From Clostridia bacterium (GTDB lineage: Bacteria > Bacillota_A > Clostridia > Oscillospirales > CAG-272): DNA of 64,000 nt. A program made the position numbers and the translations under genes. Positions 41,939 to 50,717 of this stretch are shown one piece after another. The DNA is taken from contig JAGBRZ010000069.1 of the NCBI GenBank assembly GCA_017632155.1, positions 14,631-78,630 on the forward strand. Reading direction: 5' to 3'. Each line of letters opens with the position of its first letter. Position 1 is the stretch's first letter. A model generated the notes under the pieces. That model worked only from the letters and a program-made list of their open reading frames with translations. It was not told the origin of the DNA and did not search any database.

Positions 41939-43213
41939 ATGTATCTTAATGAAGAACAGCAGGCGATACTGAACGGCTCGCAGGGCGAGACTATGGCAAA
42001 GGTTATGAAGACCCTCGTTATGTTCGGTGATGCTTTCGGAGCCGAAAAGATGGTTCCCGTTACATCGAAACACAATCACCTTGTAACCTCCTTTGGTCTC
42101 AAGGTTATGGCACCTGTTTACGATCTTATGCAACAGCTTCTCGACGCGGGCGTAAAGTCGGGACAGACCTTCTCGGTCGACCCCCGTCCCATCGACAAGA
42201 ACGTTCCCGCAAACTTCCTGCAGAATCTTGTTTTTAACAAGCTGATGTATACAAAGCAGGATTTCTATGAGGGGCAGCTGAAGAAACTCGGACTTCTCTC
42301 GGACGATGCCTTCACTTGCGCTTGCTACCTCGATCAAGTAGGCAACAAGCCCGAAAAAGGTGACATCCTCTCGTGGGCAGAGTCCTCCGCAGTCGTTTAC
42401 GCGAACTCCGTACTCGGCGCGCGCTGCAACCGTAACTCGGGTATTATGGACATCATGGGCTCGATCGTCGGCTACGTCCCCTACTTTGGTCTTCTCACCG
42501 ATGAAGGAAGAAAAGCGACCTGGATCGTCAAGATCGAAACCACAAAGAAGCCCGAAGCACAGCTTCTCGGCTCCGCTATCGGTATGAAGGTAATGGAGGA
42601 CGTTCCCTACGTTATCGGACTTGACAAGTGGATCGGCTCCGAGCTTGATGACTCGGCATGCACCTACCTCAAGGATTTCGGTGCGGCAACCGCATCGAAC
42701 GGTGCAGTCGGACTTTATCATATCGACAACCTCACCCCCGAGGCAAAGGAGCTTGGAAAGGCACTCATCGTCGAGGGCGCAAAGGAATACGTCATCACAG
42801 ATGCCGAACTCGAAAGAGTCAAGGCAAACTACCCTGTTGTTTGGAAGGATCCCGATGCCACCCCGAAGCTCTGCTTTATGGGATGCCCCCATATGTCGCT
42901 CCAGCAGCTCAAGGACTGGACCGACAAGGTTGAAGCGGGACTCAAGGCGGCAGGCAACAAGACCGTCCTCATTCCCACCGTATTCACCGCACCTCCCAAG
43001 GTTCTTGAAGAATTCAACAAGACCGATTACGCCGCTCGCCTCAAGGCAACGGGCGTTATCACCTCCTATATCTGTCCCCTTATGTATATGAACAATCCGC
43101 TCTGCAAGAAGATGCCCGTCATCACCTCGTCGAACAAGCTCCGCACCTACACAACCGCGCGCTACTACACCGACGACGAAATTCTTGCAGCCATCACAAA
43201 GGGAGGTAAATGA
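41939..43213 (+). CDS. aconitase X catalytic (large) subunit
   Basis: A 424-residue protein of the AcnX large-subunit family (formerly DUF521). Candidate cluster cysteines occur in FTCACYLD (near 122), GARCNRNSG (near 162) and CFMGCPH (near 317-323), with SVDPRPID near 80 as another conserved segment. Known AcnX enzymes include bacterial cis-3-hydroxy-L-proline dehydratase and archaeal mevalonate-5-phosphate dehydratase; the first is more likely here, but the neighbours do not settle it. GAAAGGATA lies before the ATG. The small subunit follows with overlapping or nearly touching frames, the two-gene (type II) form. Confidence 0.88.
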   Translation: MYLNEEQQAILNGSQGETMAKVMKTLVMFGDAFGAEKMVPVTSKHNHLVTSFGLKVMAPVYDLMQQLLDAGVKSGQTFSVDPRPIDKNVPANFLQNLVFNKLMYTKQDFYEGQLKKLGLLSDDAFTCACYLDQVGNKPEKGDILSWAESSAVVYANSVLGARCNRNSGIMDIMGSIVGYVPYFGLLTDEGRKATWIVKIETTKKPEAQLLGSAIGMKVMEDVPYVIGLDKWIGSELDDSACTYLKDFGAATASNGAVGLYHIDNLTPEAKELGKALIVEGAKEYVITDAELERVKANYPVVWKDPDATPKLCFMGCPHMSLQQLKDWTDKVEAGLKAAGNKTVLIPTVFTAPPKVLEEFNKTDYAARLKATGVITSYICPLMYMNNPLCKKMPVITSSNKLRTYTTARYYTDDEILAAITKGGK

Positions 43214-43215
43214 AA

Positions 43216-43659
43216 ATGAGAGAATTCAAAGGACGCGTTGTAACCCCCGGTACAACTACCGCTGAAGCCGTTGTAACCACACAGGGCTTTAATACTCTCG
43301 CCTCGATGCAGATGGCTCTGCAATTTGGCGACAAGCAGACCAAGTGCGGCGACCAGAACAACCCCGAGCTCAACGGCAAGCCCCTCTGCGGCAAGGCTCT
43401 CTGCCTGCCCCAGACCATCGGCTCGACCACCGGCGGTCTTGTTCTCTACTGCGCTTGCTCAATGAAGCGCCAGCCCGCTTGTATGCTCTTCTCCGAGCAT
43501 ATCGACTCTCTCGCAGCCGCAGGCGCAGTCCTCGCAAGCGTTTGGGTCGAGGACATCAATATGCCCGTTATCGATTGCCTCGGCGAGGAATTCATAAACT
43601 ACGTCAAGGACGGTATGACCGTCACCGTCAAGGAAGACGGAGTTGTAGTTGTTGACTAA
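43216..43659 (+). CDS. aconitase X swivel (small) subunit
   Basis: A 147-residue DUF126/AcnX swivel domain: FKGRVVTPGTTTAEAVVTTQGFNTL at the start, then LPQTIGSTTGGLVLY with the conserved Gly/Ser/Thr loop, and VWVEDIN-type strands. It completes the active site with the large subunit, so both are needed for dehydratase activity. GGAGG at 43202-43206 is nine bases before the ATG at 43216; a second ATG at 43210 overlaps the upstream stop (ATGA) but is very close to the ribosome site, so either could be used. Confidence 0.88.
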   Translation: MREFKGRVVTPGTTTAEAVVTTQGFNTLASMQMALQFGDKQTKCGDQNNPELNGKPLCGKALCLPQTIGSTTGGLVLYCACSMKRQPACMLFSEHIDSLAAAGAVLASVWVEDINMPVIDCLGEEFINYVKDGMTVTVKEDGVVVVD

Positions 43660-43671
43660 GCAACATATAAT

Positions 43672-43701
43672 ATTGGAGGAACCCGTGCGGGTTCCTCCAA
43701 T
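43672..43701 (+). terminator. hairpin after the AcnX genes
   Basis: ATTGGAGGAACCCG, two bases, then the exact complement; a T-rich tract (CTTTTTT) follows a few bases later. Confidence 0.7.
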
Positions 43702-43726
43702 AACATCTTTTTTCGGAGGCTAAATT

Positions 43727-44893
43727 TTGATAAGTCTACTTTCAAAAATCTTTATCAAGGACAGCTCTGATACCTCGTCGCCCGCGGTAAGAAGCGCTTA
43801 CGGTACTCTTTGCGGAATTATGGGTATTATTCTGAACATCCTGCTTTTCGCCATCAAGATGCTTGCGGGAATCATCAGCGGATCGATCTCGATCATGGCT
43901 GATGCCTTCAACAACCTCACAGATGCGGGCTCATCCGTCATTACTCTGATCGGATTCCGTATGTCGGGTCAGAAACCCGACCGCGACCACCCCTTTGGTC
44001 ACGGAAGGATCGAGTACATTTCGGGATTGATCGTTTCAATGCTCATAATCCTTGTCGGATTCGAGCTTGGAAAGACATCTGTCGGCAAGATCATCACGCC
44101 CGAGCCGGTTGAATTCAGCATCGTTGCCGTCATCATCCTTGTCTGCTCGATCGCGGTCAAGGGATATATGGCGCTCTATAATTTTAGCATCGGCAAAAAG
44201 ATCTCTTCGGCGGCTATGCGTGCAACGGCACAGGACAGCCTCAATGACTCGATAGCCACCGCGGCAGTTCTGCTCTGCCTTATCTTTGCAAAGCTGACCA
44301 ACATCAATATCGACGCTTACTGCGGCCTTGCCGTATCGGGCTTCATTCTCTTCTCGGGTCTTCGCGCGGTCAAGGAAACGATGGATCCACTCCTCGGCAC
44401 GCCTCCGAGCGAGGAATTCATCAAGGATATTGAAAAGATCGTTTACTCCTACGAGGGCGTTGAGGGCATTCACGACCTGATCGTTCACGATTACGGCCCT
44501 GCGAGAACGATGATCTCACTCCACGCCGAGGTATCCTGCGATTCCGATCTACTCGAAACGCACGATATGATCGACAACATCGAAAAAGAGCTGCGCGAGC
44601 ATCTGAACTGCGATGCCGTTATTCATATGGATCCGATCGCAACGAACGATGAGATCACAAAATCGGTTCGCGAAAAGGTTGCATCCCTCGTCACCTGCAT
44701 CGACTCCGCGCTGACCATCCACGATTTCCGTATGGTCACCGGACCCACGCACACCAACGTCATCTTCGACGTCGTCGTTCCCTACGATTTCAAAAAGACC
44801 GACGACGAGATCCGCAAGAATATCGAGACTATCGTAAAATCGATCGACACCAACTATTTTTCGGTCGTTAATATCGACAGATCATATGTTTAA
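43727..44893 (+). CDS. cation diffusion facilitator (CDF) family metal exporter
   Basis: A 388-residue CDF transporter exporting Zn2+, Mn2+ or a similar ion by proton exchange. Six membrane helices occupy about 25-215. The helix-2 site is ADAFNNLTDAG and the helix-5 site is AQDSLNDS, giving the paired acidic residues of the family (D..D in both). RDHPFGHGRIEY links helices 2 and 3. A cytosolic metal-binding domain follows; it is longer than usual, with what looks like a second ferredoxin-like repeat (about 300-388). The start is TTG at 43727, with CGGAGG eight bases upstream; no ATG fits. It stands alone between two hairpins. Confidence 0.9.
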   Translation: MISLLSKIFIKDSSDTSSPAVRSAYGTLCGIMGIILNILLFAIKMLAGIISGSISIMADAFNNLTDAGSSVITLIGFRMSGQKPDRDHPFGHGRIEYISGLIVSMLIILVGFELGKTSVGKIITPEPVEFSIVAVIILVCSIAVKGYMALYNFSIGKKISSAAMRATAQDSLNDSIATAAVLLCLIFAKLTNINIDAYCGLAVSGFILFSGLRAVKETMDPLLGTPPSEEFIKDIEKIVYSYEGVEGIHDLIVHDYGPARTMISLHAEVSCDSDLLETHDMIDNIEKELREHLNCDAVIHMDPIATNDEITKSVREKVASLVTCIDSALTIHDFRMVTGPTHTNVIFDVVVPYDFKKTDDEIRKNIETIVKSIDTNYFSVVNIDRSYV

Positions 44894-44896
44894 ATG

Positions 44897-44928
44897 AAAA
44901 AAGGCCCACACGGTGTGTGGGTCTTTTT
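44897..44928. terminator. bidirectional terminator
   Basis: AAAAAAGGCCCACAC, GGT, then GTGTGGGTCTTTTT; A- and T-rich on the two sides, between convergent genes. Confidence 0.82.
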
Positions 44929-45526
44929 ATTCAAAGTACCAATCGGCATATGTCTCGTCGTGGTAATTCGGATAGGTCACGTAGGATATTCTCTTTTCCT
45001 TTTGCTCAAAAAGATCATAAAGAGAATTCTCCGAGACGATCGTGCAGAACGAGATCATATCAAGATTTTGGAATTTTGCCGCAGATTCCTCGGTAATGGA
45101 GTTTAGTACCCTTGCATCGCTTACAACGATCATAATTTTGCCGCCGCTGTAAAGGGGCGTTGAAAAAAAGATAGTAGTTTTTCCAACGCGGCATTTTCTC
45201 TCCAACAGATCATTCATTCTGAGGTTTTCATTTGCCCAGTCACAGATGGACGATACCGCCTCGTTGATTTCGACAGATCCGTCAAAATAAAACCAATCAC
45301 ATACTCCCGATCTGTCATAAAGTCCATCAACCTCTTTGCTTATCTGTTTAAGATACGCATCGAACGGCGTGCCCTTTATAACCCCACCGCAATCGGGAGA
45401 TCTGTTGTAAGGAGCAGAAAATCCCTTTGGGAGTTTGCCCTTGCTTTCCATAAAAACATGGAGAAGCGCTTCAATTTCGGCACGTGCTTCCGCTATCTTC
45501 TGATCTTTGGTTTTGAAGCCAAACAT
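44927..45526 (-). CDS. hypothetical protein, 199 aa
   Basis: I do not recognise the family. The protein begins MFGFKTKDQKIAEARAEIEALL (a helix), then a segment with CGGVIKGTPFDAYLKQ, strands (KIMIVVSDARVL) and an acidic end (DETYADWYFE). No signal peptide or membrane helix. I use the ATG at 45526: it starts one base after the stop of the HAD gene and has GAGGAG upstream, so it belongs to the end of the minus-strand operon lspA - rluD - HAD - this gene. Not needed for those neighbours as far as known; likely lineage-specific. Confidence 0.65.
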   Translation of the reverse strand: MFGFKTKDQKIAEARAEIEALLHVFMESKGKLPKGFSAPYNRSPDCGGVIKGTPFDAYLKQISKEVDGLYDRSGVCDWFYFDGSVEINEAVSSICDWANENLRMNDLLERKCRVGKTTIFFSTPLYSGGKIMIVVSDARVLNSITEESAAKFQNLDMISFCTIVSENSLYDLFEQKEKRISYVTYPNYHDETYADWYFE

Positions 45527-45527
45527 A

Positions 45528-46376
45528 TTATATCCGCTCCTCTTCAATAAGCTCGACAAGGTTAGCGATCAGTCCCTCGGTGTGGTGGCAGAGGCAGACA
45601 TCCGCGACAGCTTTTACGCAATCGAGTGCGTTGGTGGGGCAAATGGCAACGTCGGCTGCCGCAAGCATTGTGAGGTCGTTTTCGTAGTCACCGCAGGCAA
45701 AGAGTCTGACGGGCTTGCCGACCTTTTCTTCAACGTATTTGCGAAGCGCGGGGAGCATTATCGCCTTTGTGGTGCCGGGGTCTTGGAATTCAAGATAAGC
45801 CTTGCCCGATTTGCTCGTTTCAAAGCGGTCGGGCCATTTTGCCTCGGCGGCGGCGCGGAATTCGTCGGTGCGCTCAGGCGTACCTCGAACGACAACCTTA
45901 TACCAATCGGGGATTGAAAGCCATTCTTCCTCGGGGAGTGTGAACACCTTTGCGGGTGCGACTCTCATCAGATCTCCGTCCACCTCGGGGCAACGCTCAC
46001 GCTGACCGGGCGAGGAGAGGAAGCCTTCCTCAACCGAAATTCTCGCGCCGAGATCGGGGTATTCGCTGACCATAAGCTCAATGAGTTCCATAACGTGCTC
46101 GCGGTTCATCAGTCTGCCGTCGATCATTTCGTCGGTGCGCAGATTGCAAAGCATCGCGCCGTTACATCCGACAACGGGCGCGTTGACGAGGTCTGCCGCG
46201 TCGCGCCATTTGTGCTTGAGGTTGAGGTTCGTTCTTCCCGTTGCGATGGTGAAATGACCTCCCTGAGCCTTGAGGCGTTCGACGGCTTCAAGATTACGCG
46301 CGACGGGTGCACCGTGATTGCCGAAAAAAGTGCCGTCAAGATCGGTTACTATCAAAATGTTACTGAGATCTGCCAT
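45528..46376 (-). CDS. HAD-superfamily (Cof type, IIB) phosphatase
   Basis: A 282-residue Cof-like HAD hydrolase: motif I VTDLDGTFFG near residues 11-20, motif II ATGRTN, the lysine motif (KAYLEF...TKAIML) and the late FACGDYENDLTML motif. Such enzymes dephosphorylate sugar phosphates or cofactors; the substrate is not predictable. I chose the ATG at 46376: the rluD stop TAA (46380-46378) is one base away, so translation is coupled. An upstream extension to 46403 overlaps rluD and is rejected. Confidence 0.87.
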   Translation of the reverse strand: MADLSNILIVTDLDGTFFGNHGAPVARNLEAVERLKAQGGHFTIATGRTNLNLKHKWRDAADLVNAPVVGCNGAMLCNLRTDEMIDGRLMNREHVMELIELMVSEYPDLGARISVEEGFLSSPGQRERCPEVDGDLMRVAPAKVFTLPEEEWLSIPDWYKVVVRGTPERTDEFRAAAEAKWPDRFETSKSGKAYLEFQDPGTTKAIMLPALRKYVEEKVGKPVRLFACGDYENDLTMLAAADVAICPTNALDCVKAVADVCLCHHTEGLIANLVELIEEERI

Positions 46377-46377
46377 T

Positions 46378-47322
46378 TTAGAGTTCCTGTCTGAATATTT
46401 CAATAAGATGCGACATTTCTGCTGGAAGCGGAGCCTCGAAGCTCATACGCTGACCCGTGCGCGGATGGTCAAGCTCAAGTCTGTATGCGTGCAGGCATTG
46501 ACCCAAAATGTATTTTGCGTGTTCCTTTGCCGCGCGGTGCTTGTCGCCGCCGTATACCTCGTCACCGAGGACGGGATGACCGATGCTGGACATATGCACG
46601 CGGATCTGATGCGTTCTGCCCGTTTCAAGCTTGCATTCGATCAGCGAAATGCCGTGGAAACGTTCCTTCACAGTCCAATGCGTAACTGCCTCACGCGCAC
46701 GGCCGTCACGGACTATTGCCATTCGCTTGCGGTCAACGGGGTGGCGACCGATGGGAGCATCCACAGTTCCCGCATCCTCGCGCGGTGAACCGACACAGAT
46801 AGCAAGATAGCGTCTGTACGCCGTGTGGAGCGCAATCTGCTCGGAAAGCGAGCGGTGCGCGGTGTCATTCTTGGCAACCACAAGAAGTCCCGAGGTGTCC
46901 TTATCGATTCTATGTACGATTCCGGGGCGCTGAACGCCGCCAATGCCCGAAAGCGAATCACCGCAATGATACAGAAGTGCCGACACGAGCGTGCCCGTCA
47001 TATTTCCGGGTGCGGGATGGACAACCATCCCCGTCGGCTTATTTATGACGATGATATCCGAGTCCTCATAGATTATATCAAGAGGAATATTTTCGGGCAG
47101 AACCTCGTCGGGAAGCGGCTCGGGGCGCACTACAACTACGCTTTCGCCCTCGCGGAGAAGATAGTTCTTCTTGACAGCCTTGCCTCCGACGGTAACGCGC
47201 CCGTCATCGCAGAGCTTCGCCGCCGCGGAACGTGAAAGCGGTTCTTCCTCCTCGGCACTCATTCGCGCAAGGAAGCTGTCAACGCGCTCACCCGCCAACG
47301 CGGTATAAACGGACGTGCTCAT
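46378..47322 (-). CDS. rluD: RluA/RluD-family pseudouridine synthase
   Basis: A 314-residue pseudouridine synthase. An S4 RNA-binding domain is at the N-terminus (SRSAAAKLCDDGRVTVGGK), and the catalytic motif GIVHRIDKDTSGLLVVAK has the aspartate in RID. It converts uridines in 23S rRNA to pseudouridine. The start overlaps the lspA stop by four bases, the common lspA-rluD arrangement in Bacillota. RluD is chosen over other RluA family members on neighbourhood and length. Confidence 0.9.
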   Translation of the reverse strand: MSTSVYTALAGERVDSFLARMSAEEEEPLSRSAAAKLCDDGRVTVGGKAVKKNYLLREGESVVVVRPEPLPDEVLPENIPLDIIYEDSDIIVINKPTGMVVHPAPGNMTGTLVSALLYHCGDSLSGIGGVQRPGIVHRIDKDTSGLLVVAKNDTAHRSLSEQIALHTAYRRYLAICVGSPREDAGTVDAPIGRHPVDRKRMAIVRDGRAREAVTHWTVKERFHGISLIECKLETGRTHQIRVHMSSIGHPVLGDEVYGGDKHRAAKEHAKYILGQCLHAYRLELDHPRTGQRMSFEAPLPAEMSHLIEIFRQEL

Positions 47323-47810
47323 TCCTCGCGCTCCTTTTCCGCCTTTTCAAGCTTATATGCCTTCACGGTGTCGATGATGAGCCACAGAGAAAGCATAAAG
47401 GTACCAACACAAACGCAGGAATCCGCGATGTTGAAAACCCATTTCCAAAGGTTCGGGAAAGCGCAAAAGTCGATGAAATCTATAACGTAGCCGAGAAGCA
47501 CGCGGTCGATCATATTTCCGATGCCGCCGCCGACAATGAGGATGAGCGAGGTCATCACCCACTTGCTTTCAGGCTTGTATTTGCAAATGTAATAGATCAG
47601 CGCGATTATCATAACCGTTGAAAGGACAAGGAAGACCCAACGGTGATCGTCGAGCATTCCGAAAGCCGCGCCGTCGTTTTCAACGTATGTGAAGCGAAGA
47701 ACGCCGTCGATCAGATAGTACGACGGCTTGCCCTGAAGCAGAGCCACAACCAGCCATTTTGAAAGCTGGTCGGCAAATATTATCAGAATTAAAAGAATTA
47801 TCCAAAGCAT
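47319..47810 (-). CDS. lspA: lipoprotein signal peptidase
   Basis: A 163-residue membrane peptidase with four helices. The family segments are FADQLSKW near residue 12, the GGIGNMIDRV stretch and YVIDFIDF, whose aspartates form the active site. It cuts the signal peptides of lipidated prolipoproteins, which fits the many lipobox proteins in this window. It lies upstream of rluD, overlapping by four bases. Confidence 0.95.
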   Translation of the reverse strand: MLWIILLILIIFADQLSKWLVVALLQGKPSYYLIDGVLRFTYVENDGAAFGMLDDHRWVFLVLSTVMIIALIYYICKYKPESKWVMTSLILIVGGGIGNMIDRVLLGYVIDFIDFCAFPNLWKWVFNIADSCVCVGTFMLSLWLIIDTVKAYKLEKAEKEREE

Positions 47811-47830
47811 TTTGCTTTCCTTATAAGAAC

Positions 47831-47858
47831 GGGGTCGGCTCAGATTTTAACCGACCCC
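47831..47858 (-). terminator. terminator after ileS
   Basis: GGGGTCGG, a 12-base loop, then CCGACCCC; the hairpin separates ileS from lspA. Confidence 0.72.
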
Positions 47859-47879
47859 AATCTTTTATATTTTTAATGA

Positions 47880-50675
47880 TTAAAGAGTATCGATGATCTG
47901 CTTACATCTTGCGCAGATGAAGCCTTCCTCGGTCTTTTCGCCCTCGGTGGAGTAGCACCAGCAGCGGTCGCAACGCTCGCCGTCTGCATTCTCAACGAGA
48001 ACTGCGATCTTGCCTTCCTCGGGCACGTAAGCACCCTCGGGAGCCGCACCTTCAACGATATATGCACCGGAGGTGATGAATACTGTCTTGAGCTCTTCCT
48101 CGGAGAACTTCGCAAGGAGCTCGAGAATTGCCTTGTCGGCGGTGTAAATGGTAACCTTAGCGTCAAGCGACTTACCGATCTTCTTCTCTGCACGGGCGAT
48201 TTCAAGCGCCTTCATAACGTCGTCGCGAAGAGTGAAGAGCTCTTCCCAACGATCAGCGCCATCAAACGCGAACTTGCCCTCTGCCTTCGGCATTTCGGAA
48301 AGGTATACGCTGGTCACATCGTCGGTCGATGCGTGGGGCATAGCCTGCCAGATCTCCTCTGCGGTGAACGCGAGGATGGGCGCGATCATCTTGACGAGTG
48401 CCGAGATGATGTAGTAAAGCGCGGTCTGTGCCGAGCGGCGAGCCTTCGAGGTGGGATTCTCAACGTAAACGCGGTCCTTGGTGATGTCGATGTAGAGCTT
48501 CGACATATCAACGGTACAGAAGTTGTTGATCGCGTGGTAAACGAGGTGGAAGGAGTAGCTGTCATAAGCCTTGCGAACCTCTGCGATAAGAGCCTCGAGT
48601 CTGGAGAGAGCCCAACGGTCGATATCGAGCATTTCATCGAGTGCAACGCAGTCGGTATCGGGATTGAAGTCGCCAAGGTTAGCCATAATGATTCGAGCGG
48701 TGTTACGGATCTTACGGTAGGTCTCGGAAAGCTGCTTGAAGATATTATCGGAAACGCGGACGTCAACCTGATAGTCGCTCGATGCAACCCAAAGGCGAAC
48801 AAGGTCTGCGCCGTACTTCTTAACGATGTCATCGGGGTTGATGACGTTGCCGAGGGACTTGTGCATTGCCTTGCCCTCGCCGTCGACTACCCAACCGTGG
48901 GTAAGAACCTGCTTGAAGGGAGCATCCTTCTTGCCCGATCCGATAGCGGTCAGCAGAGATGCCTGGAACCAACCGCGGTACTGGTCTGCGCCCTCAAGAT
49001 ATACGTCTGCGGGCCATTCTACGTCTGCGCAGTCGTCGATTACGGAGAAGTGAGTCGAGCCCGAGTCGAACCAACCGTCGAGAGTGTTGGTCTCCTTCGA
49101 GAAATGCTTCTTGCCGCAAACGGGGCAAACGTAGTCCTCGCCGAGGATCTCGGAAGCTTCAAGGTCGAACCAAGCGTTCGAGCCCTTTTCTGCAAATACC
49201 TTTGCGACCTTATCGATGGTCTCGTCATTGCAAATAGCCTCGCCGCAGTCCTCGCAATAGAATACGGGAATGGGAAGACCCCAATGACGCTGACGGGAGA
49301 TGCACCAGTCTGCGCGCTCACGGATCATCTGAACCATTCTCTCGCCGCCCCAAGCAGGAAGCCAGGTTACGGGCTCGCAAGCCGCAACGGCATCATCCTT
49401 GAAGCCTGCAACAGAGCAGAACCACTGGGGAGTTGCGCGGAAGATGATGGGATTCTTACATCTCCAGCAGTGAGGATAGGAGTGAACGGTGGTCTCGGAA
49501 GCGAAGAGAGCGCCCGATTCCTGCATATCGGCAAGAATAGCCTCGTTCGACTTCTCATAGTACATTCCCGCATACTTGCCCGCCTCCTCGGTCTGATAAC
49601 CGCGGTCGTCAACGGGAACGATGATATCGATATTGTATCTACGGCAGGTGTTGTAGTCGTCAGCACCAAAGCCGGGAGCGGTGTGAACGCAGCCTGTACC
49701 GCTGTCCATAGTAACGTAATCTGCGTTGACAACGATAGAATCGCGGTCAAGGAAGGGATGGCGAGCGGTCATGAACTCGAACTCGCGGCCGGGCATAGTG
49801 AGAACGGTTTCGTACTCCTCGATGCCGCCCGCAGCCATAGTCTTTGCCGCAAGAGCCTCTGCTACGATATAGCAGTTGCCGTCAGCCGCGCGAAGAACAG
49901 CATAGTTTTCGATCGGGTTGAGAGCGATCGCAAGGTTGCCGGGGAGAGTCCAGGTGGTGGTTGTCCAGATGATGAAGTAGGTCTTGTCGAGGTCAATGCC
50001 CGCAAGCTTGCCCTTATCATCGTTTACCTTGAACTTAACGAAGATGGAGGTGCACTTGTCATCTGCATACTCGATCTCAGCCTCTGCGAGAGCGGTCTCA
50101 TCGTGGGGGCACCAATAAACGGGCTTGAGACCCTTGTAGATATATCCGCGCTTGAACATCTCGCCGAAAACGCGAACCTCGCGAGCCTCGAACTCGGGAG
50201 CCATAGTGATGTAGGGATGCTCCCAGTCGGCAACTACGCCGAGGCGCTGGAACTGCTCGGACTGCTTATCAACAAAGTCCTGTGCGAACTTGTGGCAAGC
50301 CGAGCGGAACTCGGAAATGGACATCTTCTTGCGGTCGAGCTTATTCTTCTTGATGATCGCAGACTCGATGGGCATACCGTGGTTGTCCCATCCGGGAACA
50401 AAGGGAACGCGGTAGCCTTCCATGATCTTCGACTTATTGATGATATCCTTGAGGATCTTGTTGAGCGCGTGACCCATATGGATGTTTCCGTTCGAGAAGG
50501 GAGGGCCATCGTGAAGCGCGAACTGAGGCTTGCCCTCTGCATTTTCGAGCAGACGGTTGTAAAGATCCTTCTCCTGCCAATACTTGAGCATATCGGGCTC
50601 GCGCTGAGGCAGATTTGCCCTCATCGCAAAGCTTGTCTGGGGCAGATTGAGTGTACTTGTGTAGTCCTTGGACAT
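47880..50675 (-). CDS. ileS: isoleucyl-tRNA synthetase
   Basis: A 931-residue class I synthetase attaching isoleucine to tRNA-Ile. Markers are HMGHALNKILKD near residue 67 (the HIGH motif), GKAMHKSLGNVINP (the KMSKS motif), a CP1 editing domain between them, and a C-terminal zinc site CDRCWCYS...CARCKQ. Length is normal for bacterial IleS. It begins at the ATG at 50675 with AAGGAGATAT upstream. Only 42 bases separate it from the preceding gene, so there is no room for a T-box riboswitch. Confidence 0.97.
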   Translation of the reverse strand: MSKDYTSTLNLPQTSFAMRANLPQREPDMLKYWQEKDLYNRLLENAEGKPQFALHDGPPFSNGNIHMGHALNKILKDIINKSKIMEGYRVPFVPGWDNHGMPIESAIIKKNKLDRKKMSISEFRSACHKFAQDFVDKQSEQFQRLGVVADWEHPYITMAPEFEAREVRVFGEMFKRGYIYKGLKPVYWCPHDETALAEAEIEYADDKCTSIFVKFKVNDDKGKLAGIDLDKTYFIIWTTTTWTLPGNLAIALNPIENYAVLRAADGNCYIVAEALAAKTMAAGGIEEYETVLTMPGREFEFMTARHPFLDRDSIVVNADYVTMDSGTGCVHTAPGFGADDYNTCRRYNIDIIVPVDDRGYQTEEAGKYAGMYYEKSNEAILADMQESGALFASETTVHSYPHCWRCKNPIIFRATPQWFCSVAGFKDDAVAACEPVTWLPAWGGERMVQMIRERADWCISRQRHWGLPIPVFYCEDCGEAICNDETIDKVAKVFAEKGSNAWFDLEASEILGEDYVCPVCGKKHFSKETNTLDGWFDSGSTHFSVIDDCADVEWPADVYLEGADQYRGWFQASLLTAIGSGKKDAPFKQVLTHGWVVDGEGKAMHKSLGNVINPDDIVKKYGADLVRLWVASSDYQVDVRVSDNIFKQLSETYRKIRNTARIIMANLGDFNPDTDCVALDEMLDIDRWALSRLEALIAEVRKAYDSYSFHLVYHAINNFCTVDMSKLYIDITKDRVYVENPTSKARRSAQTALYYIISALVKMIAPILAFTAEEIWQAMPHASTDDVTSVYLSEMPKAEGKFAFDGADRWEELFTLRDDVMKALEIARAEKKIGKSLDAKVTIYTADKAILELLAKFSEEELKTVFITSGAYIVEGAAPEGAYVPEEGKIAVLVENADGERCDRCWCYSTEGEKTEEGFICARCKQIIDTL

Positions 50676-50717
50676 AATGTGTATATCTCCTTAAAATTAT
50701 GTATTTCTAAATAAAAT

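Noticed and set aside
48333..50714. A 793-codon plus-strand open frame opposite ileS
   Set aside because: The minus strand clearly encodes IleS with all motifs, and the plus-strand translation resembles no family.
50676..50717. T-box riboswitch for ileS
   Set aside because: Only 42 bases separate ileS from the gene before it; no specifier stem or antiterminator can fit.
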